A stretch of DNA of 64,000 bases, taken from an uncultured Prevotella sp. Its GTDB lineage: Bacteria > Bacteroidota > Bacteroidia > Bacteroidales > Bacteroidaceae. The stretch spans positions 1 to 64,000 of the forward strand of contig URRR01000004.1 of assembly GCA_900550365.1 (NCBI GenBank). The letters run 5' to 3'. Position numbers and translations under genes: made by a program. Below are positions 52,025 through 61,278 of the stretch, one piece after another. Position 1 is the stretch's first letter. Every line of letters starts with the position of its first letter. The notes beneath the pieces are model-generated. The model was not told the origin of the DNA. It did no database searches and saw only the letters and a program-made list of their open reading frames with translations.

Positions 52025-53494
52025 TCAGTTCTTCTTCCAGAGCTTTGTCATGTCCTCTAGGGTCTTTCCCTTGGTCTCGGGCACAAGTCTCCATACAAAT
52101 ACGGCGGCGAGCACGCATATCACGCCATACAGACAGTAAGTGAACCAGTGGCCGAAGTCAGGGTCACCGGCCGTCCGCATATTGAACATCGGCACGAACG
52201 AGGCACTCACGAGCCAGTTGAAAATCCACTGGAAAGCCACTGCTATGGCCACAGCCGCGCCGCGGATAGTGTTCGGGAAGATTTCAGATATGAGCACCCA
52301 GCATATCGGGCCCCATGACATCATGAACGAAGCACTGTACACCATGATGCTGAGCATGGTGACAAGCTCAAGCCCCGCGTGGCCGAAAGTAAGCGCCACG
52401 CCAAACGCTCCGACGGCCATGCCTATTGAACCGGTGATAAGCAGCGGCTTGCGTCCCCACTTCTCAACAGTAAATATGGCAACAAGGGTAAACAGGATGT
52501 TGACCACGCCCATGATGATAGTCTGCATCATGGGGTTCTCCATGCCCATGTCGCCGAAAATGCGCGGCGCGTAATACAGCACGGCATTGATGCCGACAGC
52601 CTGCTGGAACACGCTGAGCATGATGCCGACGAATATCACCAGCACGCCGTAAGTAAACACACGCTCGGTCTTCTCAGTCACGGTGTTCTTAATCTCCTCA
52701 AGAATGTTGCGGCCTTCAGCCTCTCCGTTAATCTTTGAGAGCACGGCAAGAGCCTTGCTGTCCTGGCCTGCCATTACGAGATAGCGCGGAGTCTCGGGCA
52801 CGAAGCATATCAGGATGGCAAACAGTCCGGCAGGAATGGCCTCGCTACCGAACATATAGCGCCAGCCGGTAGATATCGTCCAGGGGTCGCTGCCGGGCAT
52901 AACGGCGCTCACGCCCTGCCCTATCGACTCAATGACGGGATTGGTATGGTCGCCGAGAATGAAGAAGTTGACCATATAGACCACTAACTGTCCGAAGATT
53001 ATGGCAAACTGGTTCCACGACACGAGGGTACCTCTGATGTTCGACGGAGCCACCTCAGCGATGTACATCGGGCATATCGCAGACGCCAGACCTACGCCCA
53101 CGCCGCCGATTACGCGGTAAATGTTGAAGGCTATGAGCAGCGGAAAGTCGGCATGTCCGTGCTCAAAGAAGAGAAACTCAGGCTCCATTGAGCCGAGAGC
53201 GGAGATAAAGAACATTATACCCGCGAAGATAAGCGACTTCTTACGGCCCCAGTTAGAGGCAAGATAACCTGACACGGCGCTGCCGATAATACATCCTATC
53301 AGCGCGCTGGCACACGTGAAGCCGTGCCACGAGTCAGTGTAAGTAAAGTCTTCAGCGCCTATAAAGAACGCCTGCAATCCCTTTTCGGCACCAGAAATGA
53401 CGGCGGTGTCATAACCGAAAAGCAGTCCGCCCAGGACAGCAACGAGCACAATCGAGAACAGGTAAGCCTTGCTGCCGGAGTTGTTTTCTTTCAT
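52025..53494 (-). CDS. sugar porter of the major facilitator superfamily (XylE-like)
   Basis: A 489-residue, 12-helix membrane protein. Sugar-porter signatures are GGLLFGYDTAVISGAE in helix 1, NWGRKKSL after helix 2, VPETPRYLVMAG after helix 6, EKWGRKPLL in the second half and VPETKGKTLE at the C-terminus. QQAVGINAVLYYAP contains the sugar-binding QQ. Members move xylose, glucose or related sugars with H+. The XylE-like length and loop sequence suggest pentose or hexose; the exact substrate is not readable. No catabolic genes lie beside it. Confidence 0.93.
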   Translation of the reverse strand: MKENNSGSKAYLFSIVLVAVLGGLLFGYDTAVISGAEKGLQAFFIGAEDFTYTDSWHGFTCASALIGCIIGSAVSGYLASNWGRKKSLIFAGIMFFISALGSMEPEFLFFEHGHADFPLLIAFNIYRVIGGVGVGLASAICPMYIAEVAPSNIRGTLVSWNQFAIIFGQLVVYMVNFFILGDHTNPVIESIGQGVSAVMPGSDPWTISTGWRYMFGSEAIPAGLFAILICFVPETPRYLVMAGQDSKALAVLSKINGEAEGRNILEEIKNTVTEKTERVFTYGVLVIFVGIMLSVFQQAVGINAVLYYAPRIFGDMGMENPMMQTIIMGVVNILFTLVAIFTVEKWGRKPLLITGSIGMAVGAFGVALTFGHAGLELVTMLSIMVYSASFMMSWGPICWVLISEIFPNTIRGAAVAIAVAFQWIFNWLVSASFVPMFNMRTAGDPDFGHWFTYCLYGVICVLAAVFVWRLVPETKGKTLEDMTKLWKKN

Positions 53495-53576
53495 GATTAG
53501 GTTAATTAAATAGTGGTTTATTTGTATTAAGATTTATTCTTATTAAACGTTCATCAGCCCCTGTTATTGCCCGGCG

Positions 53577-54911
53577 TCAGTCTCTCAGCGCCCTGAAGCC
53601 GCTCATCGCTATGGGCACAGCCAGCACAAACGCGCACACGTCGGCACAGGCCTGACACATCTCCACGCCCTGCAGCCCGAGGAAGTGGGGCAATATTATT
53701 ATAAGAGGTATGAAGAACAGACCGTTACGCGAGGCTGCCAGGATATTGGCCTGCCACGGCTTGCGTATGGTCTGCATCATCATGTTGGTGTACATCACTA
53801 TCGCGCCGAGCGGCAGCGTTACCAACTGCCATCTCAAAGCCACCCTGCCTACCTCGATAACGGCCGGGTCATGCCTGAAGAAAGCTATGCATTCTGACGA
53901 GAAAGCGAAGCCGGCTATCACGCACACGACGAGGAACGCCGTGCCCAGACGCACGATGAACCAGTAGCCCTGACGTACCCTGGCATACAGATGAGCGCCG
54001 TAACTGAAGCCGCACATGGGCTGGAAGCCCTGCCCGAGACCTATCACGGCGGCGAAGACCACGAACGTAACCCGCCCCACTATCGACATGGCGGCGATGG
54101 CGGCGTCGCCGAAGCGGCCGGCAGCCACGTTGAGCATGGCCACGCCTATGCTTGCCATGGCCTGACGGGTAAACGAAGGCGTGCCCCCGGCGAGAATCTC
54201 CCTGAACAGCTCAAGACGCGGACTGAAATTGCGCAGGTGGATACGTATGGTGCCGCCCTTATGCGTCATCCAGAGGAGCACGAACATGCTGCACGCCTCT
54301 CCGACAAATGTTGACAGTCCGGCGCCCGTTATTCCGAGCCCGAGCCAGAAGATAAGAACGGGCGCAAGGAACACGTTGATTACGGCTCCGGTAAGTATTC
54401 CGAACATGGCGTAAGCCGCATTGCCCTGAAAACGCATCTGATTATTAAGGCAGAGCGCGCCGCACATGAACGGCATGGCCAGGAAGATGAAAGCCAGATA
54501 GCGCTTGGCATAGGGCAGAATGGTGGGCGTAGAGCCGAGCAGCAGAGCCAGCGGCTCAAGCACGAGCAGGCCTATTAAGCAGACAATCACCCCCGTTGCC
54601 ACGGCGCTGAAGAAGCCCGTTGAAGCCATGCGCGAGGCATTGTCGTGCCGGCGTGCGCCCAGTTCGCGCGAGATATAGTTGCCCGAACCCTGACCGAAGG
54701 TGAAGCCTACGGCCTGAATCACCGACATTACGGAGAAGGCAATGCCCACGGCAGCAGTAGCCTGGGTGCTGATGCGCCCCACGTAAAAGGTCGTGACGAT
54801 GTTGTAGACGCTCGTCACGAGCATGCTGATAATCGTGGGCACGGCCATGGTAAGTATCACCTTATGAACCGGTGCCGTTGTAAGAAAAGTAAAGTTGTCC
54901 CTGTTGTGCAT
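53577..54911 (-). CDS. MATE-family efflux transporter (second copy)
   Basis: About 444 residues with twelve predicted helices and MATE features, beginning APVHKVILTMAVPTIISML and repeating near SFTRQAMASIGVAMLNVAAG. It is only distantly similar to the MATE protein at 19732, so they are not recent duplicates. The longer frame starts at 54938, inside a -7 box TACCTTTG (54936-54943, with a TTG 18 nt upstream), so I use ATG 54911. Substrate unknown; it is followed in the same direction by nothing else for 80 bp before the sugar porter start. Confidence 0.9.
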   Translation of the reverse strand: MHNRDNFTFLTTAPVHKVILTMAVPTIISMLVTSVYNIVTTFYVGRISTQATAAVGIAFSVMSVIQAVGFTFGQGSGNYISRELGARRHDNASRMASTGFFSAVATGVIVCLIGLLVLEPLALLLGSTPTILPYAKRYLAFIFLAMPFMCGALCLNNQMRFQGNAAYAMFGILTGAVINVFLAPVLIFWLGLGITGAGLSTFVGEACSMFVLLWMTHKGGTIRIHLRNFSPRLELFREILAGGTPSFTRQAMASIGVAMLNVAAGRFGDAAIAAMSIVGRVTFVVFAAVIGLGQGFQPMCGFSYGAHLYARVRQGYWFIVRLGTAFLVVCVIAGFAFSSECIAFFRHDPAVIEVGRVALRWQLVTLPLGAIVMYTNMMMQTIRKPWQANILAASRNGLFFIPLIIILPHFLGLQGVEMCQACADVCAFVLAVPIAMSGFRALRD

Positions 54912-55122
54912 TTCATTCAGATTGCTCCGGTGGTGCAAAGGTAAACAAAATTATCAGGAAACAAGGGTTAAGAATTGCGAAAAAAGTGATTCTGATTCAA
55001 ATCATAAGACATTTTGGAACAATATCAAAGATGAGACGAGCGGCGTTAACGCCGTTAATGCCACCGGCTAAAGGCATTGTCATAAAAATACGCCGGTGAC
55101 ATTAACGGCACGCAAGCACGGT

Positions 55123-55680
55123 TTATAGCGACGTGCCCTTGAACACCGAGCTGTCCTCTGCGGGCACAATGACGCCGTTAAGGGTTATCCGCCCTGAATA
55201 GAAATTCTGCATGACGCTTACCGAAGCCTCGTTGCCGCCGGCCATGAGCGTGATGAACACCTGCGCCGAGATGCCTCTGCCGCTGACGCTCATCTCTACG
55301 AACATGTTGCCTTTCTTGTCCTTGCGCGTTTCGTATTTCGACACAAGACCCTCTACGGTGATGCCGCCGAGGCCGTTGAAGCCGCTCCACGGCACGTTGA
55401 AGGCCACCTGCACGACGGCCCTGTCGCCCTCTACTGCGATGAAGTTAGTGTTTGACGTGACGTGGGCCACATATCCGCGCTTGAACACTACCTCGTCGGC
55501 CTCGAGCACGAACATGCTGTCTGCCAGCGCCGTCTCGGCCTGGACAAACATCAGGCTGTCCATTTTCGCGCGCAGCGCCTTGCGCTCCTGCTTGGTAAGT
55601 TTTTCTGTCTTGTTGTCCTGCGCGGCTGCCGACATCAGGCCCGCGGCCACGGCTATCATGATTATCAATATCTTTTTCAT
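55123..55680 (-). CDS. secreted DUF4251-family protein
   Basis: About 185 residues starting at ATG 55680 with signal peptide MKKILIIMIAVAAGLMSAAA. It is followed by a helical KLTKQERKALRAKMDSLMF segment and a beta-rich domain (VLEADEVVFKRGYVAHVTSNTNF-type region; VPWSGFNGLGGITVEG) typical of DUF4251, a Bacteroidales family of unknown role. The open frame continues 27 codons upstream but without a signal-like start. Periplasmic or outer-membrane location is likely; no partner genes. Confidence 0.85.
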   Translation of the reverse strand: MKKILIIMIAVAAGLMSAAAQDNKTEKLTKQERKALRAKMDSLMFVQAETALADSMFVLEADEVVFKRGYVAHVTSNTNFIAVEGDRAVVQVAFNVPWSGFNGLGGITVEGLVSKYETRKDKKGNMFVEMSVSGRGISAQVFITLMAGGNEASVSVMQNFYSGRITLNGVIVPAEDSSVFKGTSL

Positions 55681-55948
55681 TTGCTGTATGTCTTTCAGTT
55701 CTTCATTAATATAAACACGCGGGCATAATGAATAATTGCATCGGCAATGATAAAAAAACATAACGGCATGTCAATGATGTATAAAACGGAAAGGCCGGAA
55801 CGAAAACCGGAAAGGCGTCGGGCGGATTACCGCTGTCTGAAATCTTGACAAATAAAAATCGGGAAATAGAATTCAGCATGGCAGAGAATCATCCGTCAGA
55901 AACCGAGAATGCACCTGCAATATACTCATCAGTACTCTATTCGCACAC

Positions 55949-56051
55949 AAAAGACGGTCAACAAGGTTGCCGTTAACGGCCTTCGGCATGCTGAAAGACG
56001 GTTTATCGCTTTGCGTTTGACCGTCTTTTGACAGCTAAAAGACGGTCTTTC
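55949..56051. repeat. 22-bp-period palindromic array, locus 8 (5 units)
   Basis: Units at 55949, 55971, 55993, 56015 and 56037, on an exact 22-bp grid; units 4/5 pair as GACCGTCTTTT / AAAAGACGGTC. It lies in the 708-bp divergent gap between the DUF4251 gene and dnaE, upstream of the dnaE promoter. I see no gene in the gap; a 77-codon frame at 56074 lacks support. Confidence 0.88.
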
Positions 56052-56325
56052 ATACTGCGAATAGTCATATAATGTGATTAAATACGTCCGTTCGCAATCT
56101 GCCGCCTGCGGCTTATTGCGCTATCACACTGATTTTCAACAACTTGCAGATACGGCCTCATTTTCCGCATATTTTCAGTCAAGAGACCGGCTGACGGCGT
56201 GCGACGGCCTTACAGAAGCGTCAAACATGCGGCGGTTAAGAAAACTTAACAGCCACAAGATGCCTGCCGCTGAAGAGCAAAAGGGCTGCAAGAGTAAGCT
56301 TAAATGATTTTTTCACACTTATATT

Positions 56326-56356
56326 TTGGCCGTCTCGTTTTTTCAGTATAACTTTG
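56326..56356 (+). promoter_or_regulatory. promoter of dnaE
   Basis: TTG (56326-56328), 20 nt, TAACTTTG (56349-56356): consensus match. Start of transcription near 56363, ATG at 56389. Confidence 0.88.
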
Positions 56357-56388
56357 ACGGTCCTAACAGAGATATCCTAAAACAAGAC

Positions 56389-59300
56389 ATGCAAGATTTC
56401 GTTCACCTACACGTACATACTTATTACAGCATCCTTGACGGCCAGGCAAGCATCAAGAAGCTGGTTGACAAGGCCATAGCCAACGGCATGCGCGGCATGG
56501 CCGTGACTGACCACGGCAACATGTTCGGCATCAAGGAGTTTTTCAACTACTGCAAGAAGAAGAACGGCGAGCTGAAAGAGCAGGGCAAACCTGAGTTTAA
56601 GCCGATACTCGGCTGTGAGATGTACGTGGCCCACCGCACCAAAGAGGACAAGGTGAAAGACATGGGCGACCAGAGCGGTTACCACCTTATAGTATTGGCA
56701 AAGAACTATAAGGGCTACAAGAACCTTATCAAACTGGTCAGCCGTGCATGGGTAGACGGATTCTACATGCGCCCACGTACTGACCGTGCCGACCTCGAGA
56801 CTTATCACGAGGGACTGATAGTGTGCTCGGCGTGCATAGCCGGCGAGGTGCCCGCAAAGATACTTAAGGGCGACATCGAAGGGGCCGAGGAGGCTGTGCA
56901 GTGGTATAAGCGCGTGTTCGGCGACGACTATTACCTTGAGCTGCAGCGCCACCAGGTAAAGGACCCGCACATCCGCGCCAACCGCGAGACTTACCCCTTA
57001 CAGCAGAAAGCCAACAAGATATTGGTGAAACTGGCCGAGAAGTATGATATCAAACTGGTATGTACCAACGACTGTCACTTCGTCGACGAGGAGAACGCCG
57101 AGGCTCATGACCGCCTGCTCTGCCTGTCAACCAACAAGGATCTTGACGACCCTAAGCGCCTGCTTTACACCAAACAGGAGTGGTTTAAGACGCGTGAGGA
57201 GATGAACGAGGTGTTCGCCGACGTGCCGGAAGCCCTCGCAAACACGTGCGAAGTGCTTGACAAGGTTGAGTTTTACAGCATCGACCACGCTCCTATCATG
57301 CCTTTCTTCCCTATCCCGGAGGAGTTCGGCACGGAGGAGGAATACCGCAAACGGTTCACCGAGGAGCAGCTTTACGACGAGTTCACTCAGGACGAAAACG
57401 GCAACGTTGTGCTGTCGCGTGAGGAGGGAGAGAAGAAGATACAGAAGCTCGGCGGCTATGACAAGATATACAGAATAAAGTTTGAGGCCGACTATCTGGC
57501 CAAGCTTGCTTACGAAGGCGCTAAGAGGCTGTACGGCGACCCGCTGTCTGACGAGGTGAAGGAGCGCGTCAACTTCGAGCTTTACATAATGAAGACGATG
57601 GGTTTCCCGGGCTACTTCCTCATCGTGCAGGACTTTATCAACTCCGCACGTGACGAGCTCGGAGTAATGGTAGGGCCGGGACGTGGCAGCGCGGCAGGCT
57701 CTGTCGTGGCTTACTGTCTCGGTATCACGAAGATTGACCCGATAAAATATGACCTGCTGTTCGAGCGATTCCTCAACCCTGACCGTATCTCGCTGCCTGA
57801 TATTGATACCGACTTTGATGACGACGGGCGCGGAAAGGTGCTCGACTGGGTAACCCGGAAGTATGGCGCTGACAAAGTGGCGCACATCATTACTTACGGC
57901 ACCATGGCCACAAAGCTGGCCATCAAGGACGTAGCACGTGTGGAGAAGCTGCCTCTGGAGGAGTCAAACCGCCTGTGCAAGGCTATCCCTGACCGTCTGC
58001 CTGACGGTCTGAAGATGAACCTTACGAACGCTATCAAGTGCGTAAGGGAGCTGCGTGAGGCCGAGGCTTCGCCCGACCCTCGCCTGCACGAGACCATAGA
58101 GTACGCCAAGATGCTTGAGGGCAACGTCAGAAACACCGGCATCCACGCCTGCGGAACCATTATCTGCCGCGACCCTATAAGCGACTGGGTGCCCGTGTCT
58201 ACGGCTGATGACAAGGAAACCGGCAAGAAACTGCTCTGTACGCAGTATGAAGGTAGCGTCATAGAGGAGACCGGTCTTATCAAGATGGACTTCCTCGGAC
58301 TGAAAACTTTGTCCATATTAAAGGAGGCAGTGGAGAACATCAGGCTGACGACGGGCAAGGTGATTGACCTCGACAAGATACCTATTGATGACCCGGAGAC
58401 GTACCGGCTGTACAGCGAGGGCCGCACGATAGGCACGTTCCAGTTTGAGTCGGCCGGCATGCAGAAGTATCTTCGCGAGCTGCATCCTACCGTATTTGAG
58501 GACCTTATAGCCATGAACGCCCTCTACCGGCCGGGCCCTATGGACTACATCCCGCAGTTTATCGAGCGCAAGCGCGACCCGTCAAAGATAACATACGACA
58601 TCCCTTGCATGGAGAAATACCTCAAGGACACGTATGGAATAACCGTTTATCAGGAGCAGGTCATGCTTCTCAGCCGCCAGCTTGCAGGCTTCACGCGAGG
58701 CCAGAGCGACACGCTGCGTAAGGCGATGGGTAAGAAGCAGATAGAGAAGATGAACCACCTGGAGGGTCTTTTCTATGAAGGCGGCGAGAAGAACGGCTAC
58801 AAGCACGAGGTGCTTCACAAGATATGGGAGGACTGGAAGAAGTTTGCCAGCTACGCGTTCAACAAGAGTCACGCCACGTGTTACTCGTGGGTGGCTTACC
58901 AGACGGCATATCTCAAGGCGCATTACCCGGCCGAATACATGGCCGCCACGATGAGCCGCAACTACACTAACATAACTGAAATAACCAAGCTCATGGACGA
59001 ATGCAAGGCCATGGGCATAAGGACGCTCGGCCCTGACGTGAACGAGAGCCGCCAGAAGTTCAGCGTCAACAAGCAGGGAGCTATCCGTTTCGGCCTCGCC
59101 GCGATAAAAGGCATGGGCTCGGCAGCCGCCGAGGCCATCATAACGGAGCGCGAACAGAACGGCCCGTACAAGGATATCTTTGACCTGGCACAACGCGTCA
59201 ACCTCGCCGCATGTAACCGTAAATGCTTTGAAAGCCTTGCGCTGAGCGGAGGTTTTGACAGCTTCAACATCAAGCGCGAGAGCTATCTGGCAAAGAACTC

Positions 59301-60093
59301 GAAGGGAGAGGTGTTCCTGGATGCACTCGTCAGGTACGGCCAGCTGTACCAACAGGAGAAGAACGAGGCGCAGAACTCACTGTTCGGAGGCATCGACAGC
59401 GTGGACATTGCCACTCCGCAGGTGCCTGAAGGCGAGACTTGGAGCAACATCGAGAGGCTTAACTGCGAGCGTGACCTGGTAGGAATATACCTGTCGGCCC
59501 ACCCGCTGGACGACTTCGAGGTAATACTCAACAACCTTTGCAACACCCATTGCGCCGAGCTTGCGGACAAGCAGGAGCTTGCAAAGAAGCAGGAAGTGAT
59601 ACTGGGAGGCATCGTTACGCAGTCAAGAAGTAAGTTCACGAAAACCGGAAAGCCGTGCGGCTTCGTCACGATAGAGGACTTTGAGGGCTCGGGTGAGCTG
59701 GCTTTCTTCGGCGAGGAATGGGGAAAATGGAAAGGCATGCTCATAGAAGGCTGCACGGTAATGGTGAAAGCACAGTTTGTGCAGCGCTTCCGCGGCAGCG
59801 ATATGAAGGAAATGCGGGTCACCGACATTCAGTATCTGCAGACCGTAAAGGACCTGCAGATAGAAAAGCTGACGATTAACATCGATGCAGAGAAGCTGGA
59901 CGACACAACCGTTACCGACCTTGTGACGATGATAAAAGACAGCCCCGGCAACACGGCTCTGTACTTCAGCGTACATGACACAAGCAGTACGCGCCCCTTC
60001 ACGCTGTACAGCAAGACGGGGAAAGTGGACGTATGCAAGGAGCTGATAGCGTTCATTAAAAGCAACGAGGCCCTCGGATACACTATCAACTGA
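56389..60093 (+). CDS. dnaE: DNA polymerase III alpha subunit
   Basis: About 1,234 residues, the replicative polymerase. An N-terminal PHP domain (HLHVHTYYSILDGQ) precedes the palm with GPGRGSAAGSVVAYCLGIT and the catalytic PDIDTDFDDDGRG. The beta-clamp-binding and helix-hairpin-helix regions follow, and the C-terminal OB-fold is near VILGGIVTQSRSKFTKTGKP. The open frame runs 21 codons further upstream from a TTG, but those codons coincide with the promoter, so ATG 56389 (MQDFVHLHVHTYY) is the start. Confidence 0.97.
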   Translation: MQDFVHLHVHTYYSILDGQASIKKLVDKAIANGMRGMAVTDHGNMFGIKEFFNYCKKKNGELKEQGKPEFKPILGCEMYVAHRTKEDKVKDMGDQSGYHLIVLAKNYKGYKNLIKLVSRAWVDGFYMRPRTDRADLETYHEGLIVCSACIAGEVPAKILKGDIEGAEEAVQWYKRVFGDDYYLELQRHQVKDPHIRANRETYPLQQKANKILVKLAEKYDIKLVCTNDCHFVDEENAEAHDRLLCLSTNKDLDDPKRLLYTKQEWFKTREEMNEVFADVPEALANTCEVLDKVEFYSIDHAPIMPFFPIPEEFGTEEEYRKRFTEEQLYDEFTQDENGNVVLSREEGEKKIQKLGGYDKIYRIKFEADYLAKLAYEGAKRLYGDPLSDEVKERVNFELYIMKTMGFPGYFLIVQDFINSARDELGVMVGPGRGSAAGSVVAYCLGITKIDPIKYDLLFERFLNPDRISLPDIDTDFDDDGRGKVLDWVTRKYGADKVAHIITYGTMATKLAIKDVARVEKLPLEESNRLCKAIPDRLPDGLKMNLTNAIKCVRELREAEASPDPRLHETIEYAKMLEGNVRNTGIHACGTIICRDPISDWVPVSTADDKETGKKLLCTQYEGSVIEETGLIKMDFLGLKTLSILKEAVENIRLTTGKVIDLDKIPIDDPETYRLYSEGRTIGTFQFESAGMQKYLRELHPTVFEDLIAMNALYRPGPMDYIPQFIERKRDPSKITYDIPCMEKYLKDTYGITVYQEQVMLLSRQLAGFTRGQSDTLRKAMGKKQIEKMNHLEGLFYEGGEKNGYKHEVLHKIWEDWKKFASYAFNKSHATCYSWVAYQTAYLKAHYPAEYMAATMSRNYTNITEITKLMDECKAMGIRTLGPDVNESRQKFSVNKQGAIRFGLAAIKGMGSAAAEAIITEREQNGPYKDIFDLAQRVNLAACNRKCFESLALSGGFDSFNIKRESYLAKNSKGEVFLDALVRYGQLYQQEKNEAQNSLFGGIDSVDIATPQVPEGETWSNIERLNCERDLVGIYLSAHPLDDFEVILNNLCNTHCAELADKQELAKKQEVILGGIVTQSRSKFTKTGKPCGFVTIEDFEGSGELAFFGEEWGKWKGMLIEGCTVMVKAQFVQRFRGSDMKEMRVTDIQYLQTVKDLQIEKLTINIDAEKLDDTTVTDLVTMIKDSPGNTALYFSVHDTSSTRPFTLYSKTGKVDVCKELIAFIKSNEALGYTIN

Positions 60094-60189
60094 CGCATGT
60101 CACACGTCATGAGGGTATCCGCCGTGGCACAATGTTTGCTGAATATATAAACAAGAATTCATTCATTAACAATAAAACGACAAAAGACA

Positions 60190-60504
60190 ATGGAATTAAC
60201 AATCACAACCGAGAACTTCGAGAGCTATAAGAACGGCAACCTGCCGTTGGTAGTTGACTTCTGGGCTACATGGTGTGGCCCCTGCAAAGCCATTGCTCCG
60301 ATTATCGCCGAGCTTGCCGAAGAGTATGACGGACGGCTGGTAGTAGGCAAATGTGACGTTGAGGAGAATGACGATCTGGCAATGGAGTTCGGCATCAGGA
60401 ACATTCCTACAATCCTGTTCATAAAGGACGGCAAGGTAGTAGATAAGTTCGTGGGCGCCACAACAAAGTCAAAACTTCAAGAGAAATTCGAGGCTTTGCT
60501 GTAA
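60190..60504 (+). CDS. trxA: thioredoxin
   Basis: A 104-residue thioredoxin with the WCGPC redox site in VVDFWATWCGPCKAIAP and the cis-Pro loop in IRNIPTILFI. No signal peptide, so cytoplasmic: it reduces protein disulphides with thioredoxin reductase. It follows dnaE by 96 bp on the same strand and may be read from the dnaE promoter or a weaker one of its own. Confidence 0.97.
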   Translation: MELTITTENFESYKNGNLPLVVDFWATWCGPCKAIAPIIAELAEEYDGRLVVGKCDVEENDDLAMEFGIRNIPTILFIKDGKVVDKFVGATTKSKLQEKFEALL

Positions 60505-60526
60505 AACAAAGTCTTTGAGGATACGC

Positions 60527-60586
60527 TAAGGCGGTGTATCGGAGTGACGTAAGTTATCTTCTCATTCCACTACACCGCCTTATTGT
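60527..60586 (+). terminator. hairpin downstream of trxA
   Basis: TAAGGCGGTGTA (60527-60538) pairs perfectly with TACACCGCCTTA (60571-60582) over a 32-nt loop; a weak T-stretch (TTGTATG) follows. Confidence 0.55.
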
Positions 60587-60644
60587 ATGTCATAACACCG
60601 CCACAAACGGCTGAAGACATGCCTCGCGACAACGGCTGCCGACG

Positions 60645-60699
60645 CATATAAAAAGCCAAAGGGTGAAGAGTGCGCACGGCTCTCTTCACCCTTTGGCTT
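60645..60699 (-). terminator. terminator of rplS
   Basis: On the minus strand AAGCCAAAGGGTGAAGAG and CTCTTCACCCTTTGGCTT form an 18-bp perfect stem (arms 60682-60699 and 60653-60670) followed by TTTTTATA, right after the rplS stop. Confidence 0.88.
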
Positions 60700-60715
60700 C
60701 TGTCTGTTGCCTTGA

Positions 60716-61078
60716 TTAGTCTTTCTTCGTAATGACTCTCTTCTCGGCGATACGGGCCTTCTTACCCGTCAGCTTGCGAAGATAGTACAGCTTAGCACGG
60801 CGAACCTTACCAATCTTGTTCACTTCGATGCTGTCAATGTTAGGAGACTCTATCGGGAAGATACGCTCTACGCCGACAGTTCCTGACATTTTACGGACTG
60901 TGAAGCGTTTTTTGTCACCCTGGCCGCAAATCTTTATCACTACGCCACGGTAGAGCTGGATACGCTCCTTTGAACCCTCAACGATTTTGTAAGCGACAGT
61001 TACGGTGTCACCTGACTTGAACTCAGGAAACTTCTTGCCGGTTGCAAATGCTTCTTCAGCAACTTTAATTAAATCCAT
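60716..61078 (-). CDS. rplS: 50S ribosomal protein L19
   Basis: A 120-residue basic protein of normal L19 length, with FKSGDTVTVAYKIVEGSKERIQ-type start, YRGVVIKICGQG, FTVRKMSGTVGVERIFPIESP and KVRRAKLYYLRKLTGKKARI. It sits at the 30S-50S interface. Its gene stands alone, without trmD/rpsP, as often in Bacteroidota, and has a canonical promoter (61168-61198) and a strong terminator. Confidence 0.98.
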   Translation of the reverse strand: MDLIKVAEEAFATGKKFPEFKSGDTVTVAYKIVEGSKERIQLYRGVVIKICGQGDKKRFTVRKMSGTVGVERIFPIESPNIDSIEVNKIGKVRRAKLYYLRKLTGKKARIAEKRVITKKD

Positions 61079-61167
61079 TGTTGTTTTATAATTAAATTTG
61101 TTTATCGTTCCGGCGCAACATAACGAGGCAACTCTTCTTCCTGTCAGCGATTACGCGGAAAGCGGTG

Positions 61168-61198
61168 CAAAGTTAGTTATTTTCCGCATGCTGACCAA
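61168..61198 (-). promoter_or_regulatory. promoter of rplS
   Basis: On the minus strand TTG (61198-61196), 20 nt, TAACTTTG (61175-61168). Leader ~85 nt; divergent from the promoter at 61227-61256. Confidence 0.88.
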
Positions 61199-61226
61199 AT
61201 GTAACCTGATTTTTTTGCGTTTTTCT

Positions 61227-61256
61227 TTGCCCTGTTTGCCGTTTTGGCTACCTTTG
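61227..61256 (+). promoter_or_regulatory. promoter of the split 5'-nucleotidase operon
   Basis: TTG (61227-61229), 19 nt, TACCTTTG (61249-61256). The ATG at 61279 gives a leader of ~15 nt. Confidence 0.88.
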
Positions 61257-61278
61257 CATCGGTTTTTTAGATAAAAAT

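Noticed and set aside
56326..56388. A 21-codon N-terminal extension of DnaE
   Set aside because: It begins at a TTG that is itself the -33 element of the dnaE promoter; the transcript should start downstream of it.
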